From Fuerstiella sp041398845 (GTDB taxonomy: Bacteria > Planctomycetota > Planctomycetia > Planctomycetales > Planctomycetaceae), in assembly GCA_041398845.1 (NCBI GenBank), contig JAWKTZ010000006.1, positions 2,592,973-2,656,972 on the forward strand: a DNA stretch of 64,000 nt. The letters run 5' to 3'. The notes under the pieces were generated by a model. That model ran no database searches. It was given only the letters and a program-made list of their open reading frames with translations, and was not told where the DNA came from. Below are positions 61,236 to 64,000 of the stretch, piece after piece. The position numbers were made by a program, and so were the translations under genes. Position 1 is the first letter of the stretch, and each line of letters starts with the position of its first letter.

Positions 61236-62336
61236 ATGGACAATCCGCAGTCAATTTCACCTCGGTGGGCATCAGTAGATGCGTTCCGTGGTTTCGTCAT
61301 TGCTCGGATGCTGGTCGGTCGCCCACTTCTGCAGGCCATACAAAGCCTTCCTCACGAGACTGTCCCATCGGCAGTTCTTTCGCAATTTCATCACTCGCCG
61401 TGGCACGGCCTCACGTGGGTTGATTTTAGTTTTTCGGGCTTTGTGATGATAATGGGCCTGTCTGTGAGACTGTCCCTGAAGAGATTCAAGGACACTGCAG
61501 TTCGAGCATATTTTGGAAAGGTGATCGTTCGATCAGTCTCGCTTTTCTTCCTCGGGTTCCTGCTGAATGGCGGCTTCTCCGAACCATGGCCCAATATCCG
61601 TCTCTGTGGCGTGCTTCAGCGAATCGGACTTTGCTATTTTGCCGTGGCCATGATCTACCGCTGGACAGACGTTAAGCAGCGAAGTATTTGCCTTGGCTGC
61701 GTACTGCTGGGATACTGGGCTCTCCTGGCTCTAGTGCCAGTCCCTGGCCATTCGGCTGGCGACTTCAGTTTCGGGGGCAATCTTGCTGCTTGGGTGGATG
61801 CCAAGCTGCTTCCGGGACGTCTTTTCTTCGGCACATGGGATCCAGAGGGAATCCTCACAACTGTTCCAGCGATCGGAAGTGGAATCGTCGGGCTGTTATG
61901 GGGAGATCTGCTTCACAGCAGCCGCACAATGCAGGAAAAAGCTGGCTGGCTGGCTGGTGTGGGGCTGTTGGCGATCAATCTTGGATATGCCTGGGATGTC
62001 GTATTTCCAATCAATAAACCTCTATGGACGTCGTCGTTTGTCTGCGTAACGTCTGGAATCGGGTCGCTCTTGCTCGCTTTCTTCATTTGGACTGCAGAAG
62101 TTTGTTCCTGGAAGCGTCTGCTCTTTCCTTTCATCGTCACAGGGCGCAATCTTCTGATTGCGTACGCGATGGTGCAATTGCTGCCACTGCACGAGTTCTC
62201 GCTGCGATTGACGGGTGGCGATGTGTCTATCCTGCTCGGTCCCGTCGGCCCATTCCTGACAGCAGCAGTGGAGATTTTGTTGATCTGGGGCGTACTGTAT
62301 TTCCTGTACCGCAACCAGATTTCCGTGCGGCTCTGA
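61236..62336 (+). CDS. HGSNAT/NagX-like membrane acetyltransferase
   Basis: The 366-aa multi-pass membrane protein begins RWASVDAFRGFVIARMLVGRP, the conserved opening of heparan-alpha-glucosaminide N-acetyltransferase-like (DUF5009) proteins. It continues through SQFHHSPWHGLTWVDFSFSGFVMIMG with the conserved His-Trp, LCGVLQRIGLCYFAVAMIY and FVCVTSGIGSLLLAFF. It would transfer acetyl groups to amino sugars across the membrane. ATG 61236 is chosen over 61149, which would overlap the divergent neighbour's start. Its role pairs logically with the deacetylase next door. Confidence 0.85.
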   Translation: MDNPQSISPRWASVDAFRGFVIARMLVGRPLLQAIQSLPHETVPSAVLSQFHHSPWHGLTWVDFSFSGFVMIMGLSVRLSLKRFKDTAVRAYFGKVIVRSVSLFFLGFLLNGGFSEPWPNIRLCGVLQRIGLCYFAVAMIYRWTDVKQRSICLGCVLLGYWALLALVPVPGHSAGDFSFGGNLAAWVDAKLLPGRLFFGTWDPEGILTTVPAIGSGIVGLLWGDLLHSSRTMQEKAGWLAGVGLLAINLGYAWDVVFPINKPLWTSSFVCVTSGIGSLLLAFFIWTAEVCSWKRLLFPFIVTGRNLLIAYAMVQLLPLHEFSLRLTGGDVSILLGPVGPFLTAAVEILLIWGVLYFLYRNQISVRL

Positions 62337-62872
62337 GAAGCGAATAAAACCCACCTATGCAGACAGCAGACAGACGCCGCGTCCAATATTCAACCTCCGC
62401 CACTGCTTTCGGTCATCGTCCCGGTTTTCAATGAAGCCGCATCAGTCGCTCAGGCGCTGACCGCACTTCTGGAAGAGTCGATCCTGAAGGAAATCATTAT
62501 TGTCGATGACGGTTTTACTGACTCTTCAGTCACAGTCGTCGAGTCATTACTAACCACGGCTGGCCGTAGTGACAACTCCGCCGAGCGAATGGTTTTCGTC
62601 CGGCATAGCGTCAATCGAGGCAAGAGTTCTGCTATCAGGACCGCACTGAAGCACGCAACCGGGCTTATCGTCGTTGTATAGGACGCCGACATCGAAGTAC
62701 GGCCAGCTTCTTTCCCGCTCCTCTTAAAACCGCTTTGTGACGACAACGCTGATCTTGTGATTGGATCTCGTAAGTGCACCACGCCGTCACGCGCCGGATT
62801 ACATTGGCTGGGGGTTAGGTTACTCGGCCTTGTCCTTCGATTTTTCGATGGCTACCAGATTAACTGCACTTT
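62337..62872 (+). pseudogene. Glycosyltransferase family 2 pseudogene
   Basis: The frame (same as the upstream gene, no start codon) reads LLSVIVPVFNEAASVAQALTALLEESILKEIIIVDDGFTDSS, then RGKSSAIRTALKHATGLIVVV, an in-frame TAG at 62679-62681, and DADIEVRPASFPLLLKPL. This is a GT2 dolichyl-phosphate-mannose-synthase-like fold. A start-like ATG at 62357 is in another frame, so at least one frameshift is also present. It is cut off at about 62872 by the next insertion sequence. Non-functional. Confidence 0.8.
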
Positions 62873-62915
62873 AGGGGAACGTCTATCACAGGGCGATTGA
62901 TCTTGCGACGAAAAA

Positions 62916-62966
62916 GGCCCTTTGGGAAATTGGAGGTTGTGACACCAAACCAATTTACAAAGGGCC
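62916..62966 (+). promoter_or_regulatory. Hairpin over the transposase ribosome site
   Basis: GGCCCTTTG (62916-62924) pairs with CAAAGGGCC (62958-62966) and AAATTGG (62927-62933) with CCAATTT (62950-62956), a 16-bp stem with one internal mismatch. It ends 4 nt before the ATG, so it would hide the ribosome site when transcription enters from outside, as described for IS10 and IS50. Confidence 0.65.
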
Positions 62967-62970
62967 AAGG

Positions 62971-64000
62971 ATGGCAAATCGTAAACGTCGGGGCCAACCA
63001 CCACAAGCTCAACATGGCCCGAAGTCGAAGTCGTCTCAGCACGATAAACGACAACGCCTGAAGACTCCAAATCCGAAGCGTCGATCGACAGACGCGGCCA
63101 GTGTTCCGCTGGTAGGAGGGATCGCCGCTCTGGGGGCCGCGATGAGCGGTTTGCTGGACAGGCGAATCGCCTTCCGACTGCCGATCGTTCTGGCCGGTGC
63201 CATGCTCGCGGGCGGGCGTCGGACAGCAGCCAGTTGGTTTCGCCGCGCCGGTGTGAAAGATGATTGGGATCGCTTCTATGAACTGCTGCAGTCGATCGGC
63301 CGGAACGCCGCATCGTTGATGCTTCCGATTCTGAAGTGTGTCGTCAGGAAGTTTGATCCGGGTGAGCAGGGCTACTGGACAATGGCCATCGATGACTCGC
63401 CGACCAGAAGATTTGGGCCGTGTGTTGAAGCGGCCAACATCCATCACAATCCCACACCGGGTCCGGGCGATGGCGAGTGGTTGTATGGTCACAACTGGGT
63501 CTGCCTGGCGATGCTGATCGGCCATCCTCTGTTTGGCACCATCGCCTTGCCGCTGCTGTCGCTGTTGTACGTTCGCCAGGTCGACATCGAACAGTTGAAA
63601 CATCGCTGTGCCTGGGAGTTTCGAACCAAACATGAACTCGCGCTGGATCTTTGCACGCGAGTGATGCGGATGCTTCGAGTCCTGGGAAGCAAGGCGGGCT
63701 TCATTGTTGTGTTCGATGGAGCTTACGCAGCTCGGGCACTGATACGGCCGTTGATTGCCGAAGGTGCGACCGTCGTGACACGGCTTCGTCGCGACGCAAA
63801 GTTGTTTGACCTGCCGGTGAACAAAACAGGGCAGCGTGGTCGTCCTCGCAAGTATGGAAAGAATCGCATCAGCCTGAGCAAACGTGCGGGCCGCCGGGAC
63901 GGCTGGGACACCGTCGAGTATTGTTGCCGAGGCGTGATGGTCGAACGTCGCTACAAGACCTTTGTGGCAACCAGCCATGTCGTTGGCGGTGCCGTGCGCG
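62971..64000 (+). CDS. DDE transposase, N-terminal part (IS701/IS4-like)
   Basis: An open frame from ATG 62971 to the window edge, at least 343 aa. A basic N-terminus (MANRKRRGQPPQAQHGPKSKSS) leads into a helical region and DDE parts: MAIDDSPTRRFG (first Asp) and IVVFDGAYAARALI (second Asp), then TRLRRDAKLFDL. The catalytic Glu should lie beyond the edge. It resembles IS701/IS4-type transposases common in planctomycetes; the exact family is not certain. Confidence 0.85.
   Translation, partial: MANRKRRGQPPQAQHGPKSKSSQHDKRQRLKTPNPKRRSTDAASVPLVGGIAALGAAMSGLLDRRIAFRLPIVLAGAMLAGGRRTAASWFRRAGVKDDWDRFYELLQSIGRNAASLMLPILKCVVRKFDPGEQGYWTMAIDDSPTRRFGPCVEAANIHHNPTPGPGDGEWLYGHNWVCLAMLIGHPLFGTIALPLLSLLYVRQVDIEQLKHRCAWEFRTKHELALDLCTRVMRMLRVLGSKAGFIVVFDGAYAARALIRPLIAEGATVVTRLRRDAKLFDLPVNKTGQRGRPRKYGKNRISLSKRAGRRDGWDTVEYCCRGVMVERRYKTFVATSHVVGGAVR

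Larger units (their letters stand above)
62873..64000. mobile_element. DDE insertion sequence (IS701/IS4-like), left part, runs off the window
   Basis: The left end is estimated near 62873, where glycosyltransferase coding stops and the sequence GGGGAACGTCTATCACAGGGCG begins. The transposase starts at 62971. The right end and target duplication are outside the window. Confidence 0.7.

Noticed and set aside
62860..63978. Long minus-strand frame of 372 codons
   Set aside because: It is the antisense shadow of the DDE transposase reading frame on the plus strand, whose motifs are clear.

Overview
The window looks like a piece of a Planctomycetota (Rhodopirellula/Pirellulales-type) replicon. I infer this from the sulfatase, ChbG/YdjC and heparan-glucosaminide-acetyltransferase-like genes at its edges, from transposases of types common in marine planctomycetes, and from a moderately high GC content with relaxed Shine-Dalgarno use. 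No rRNA, tRNA or CRISPR array was seen.

Layout. (1) 1-1.2 kb: the start of an exported sulfatase, cut by the window edge. (2) 1.2-51 kb: a mosaic mobile element with an integrase next to its left end, a MobF-type relaxase, a VirD4/TraG-type coupling protein, ParB, several excisionase-like helix-turn-helix proteins, a second tyrosine recombinase, a VapC-like toxin pair, and a plasmid replication/partition block. That block holds ParA, a ribbon-helix-helix partner, a RepA-type initiator and six 18-bp iterons with a DnaA box. No VirB-type mating-pair genes are present, so the element looks mobilisable rather than self-transmissible, or its transfer apparatus lies elsewhere. (3) Inside the element lie cargo genes: a CHAT caspase-like protease with a membrane partner (11.3-14.7 kb), a large AAA+ ATPase (25.4-28.2 kb), a giant N6-methylase/helicase fusion resembling phage P1 DarB (28.8-34.0 kb), a protein-kinase/P-loop ATPase fusion with an unknown partner (35.0-38.6 kb), a DUF4338/DruA-like protein (38.6-40.0 kb), and an EcoRII/Dcm-like restriction-modification pair (40.2-42.7 kb). 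This is effectively a defence/anti-defence island. (4) 43.3-47.9 kb: short plasmid-type accessory genes. Three of the + strand transcription units (genes at 24483, 43331 and 47430) carry the same structured leader, a three-stem RNA ending about 60 nt before the start codon.

(5) 51-60.2 kb: an insertion-sequence graveyard. It holds a frameshifted ISAzo13-type transposase, a complete ISKra4-like element (52596-54317) with a 9-bp target duplication, a decayed MauE/thioredoxin-like membrane gene, and a second ISKra4-like element (55652-60177, 8-bp duplication) that is itself split by an IS66 element (56524-59392). (6) 60.2-64 kb: chromosome-like carbohydrate genes (a YdjC-type deacetylase and an HGSNAT/NagX-like acetyltransferase) and a glycosyltransferase pseudogene cut off by another DDE insertion sequence that runs off the right edge.

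The mobility, partition and replication genes would mobilise and maintain the element, and the cargo would protect host or element against phages and rival DNA. The most promising undescribed items are the repeated structured leader RNA, the kinase-ATPase operon beside DruA, and the CHAT protease pair.
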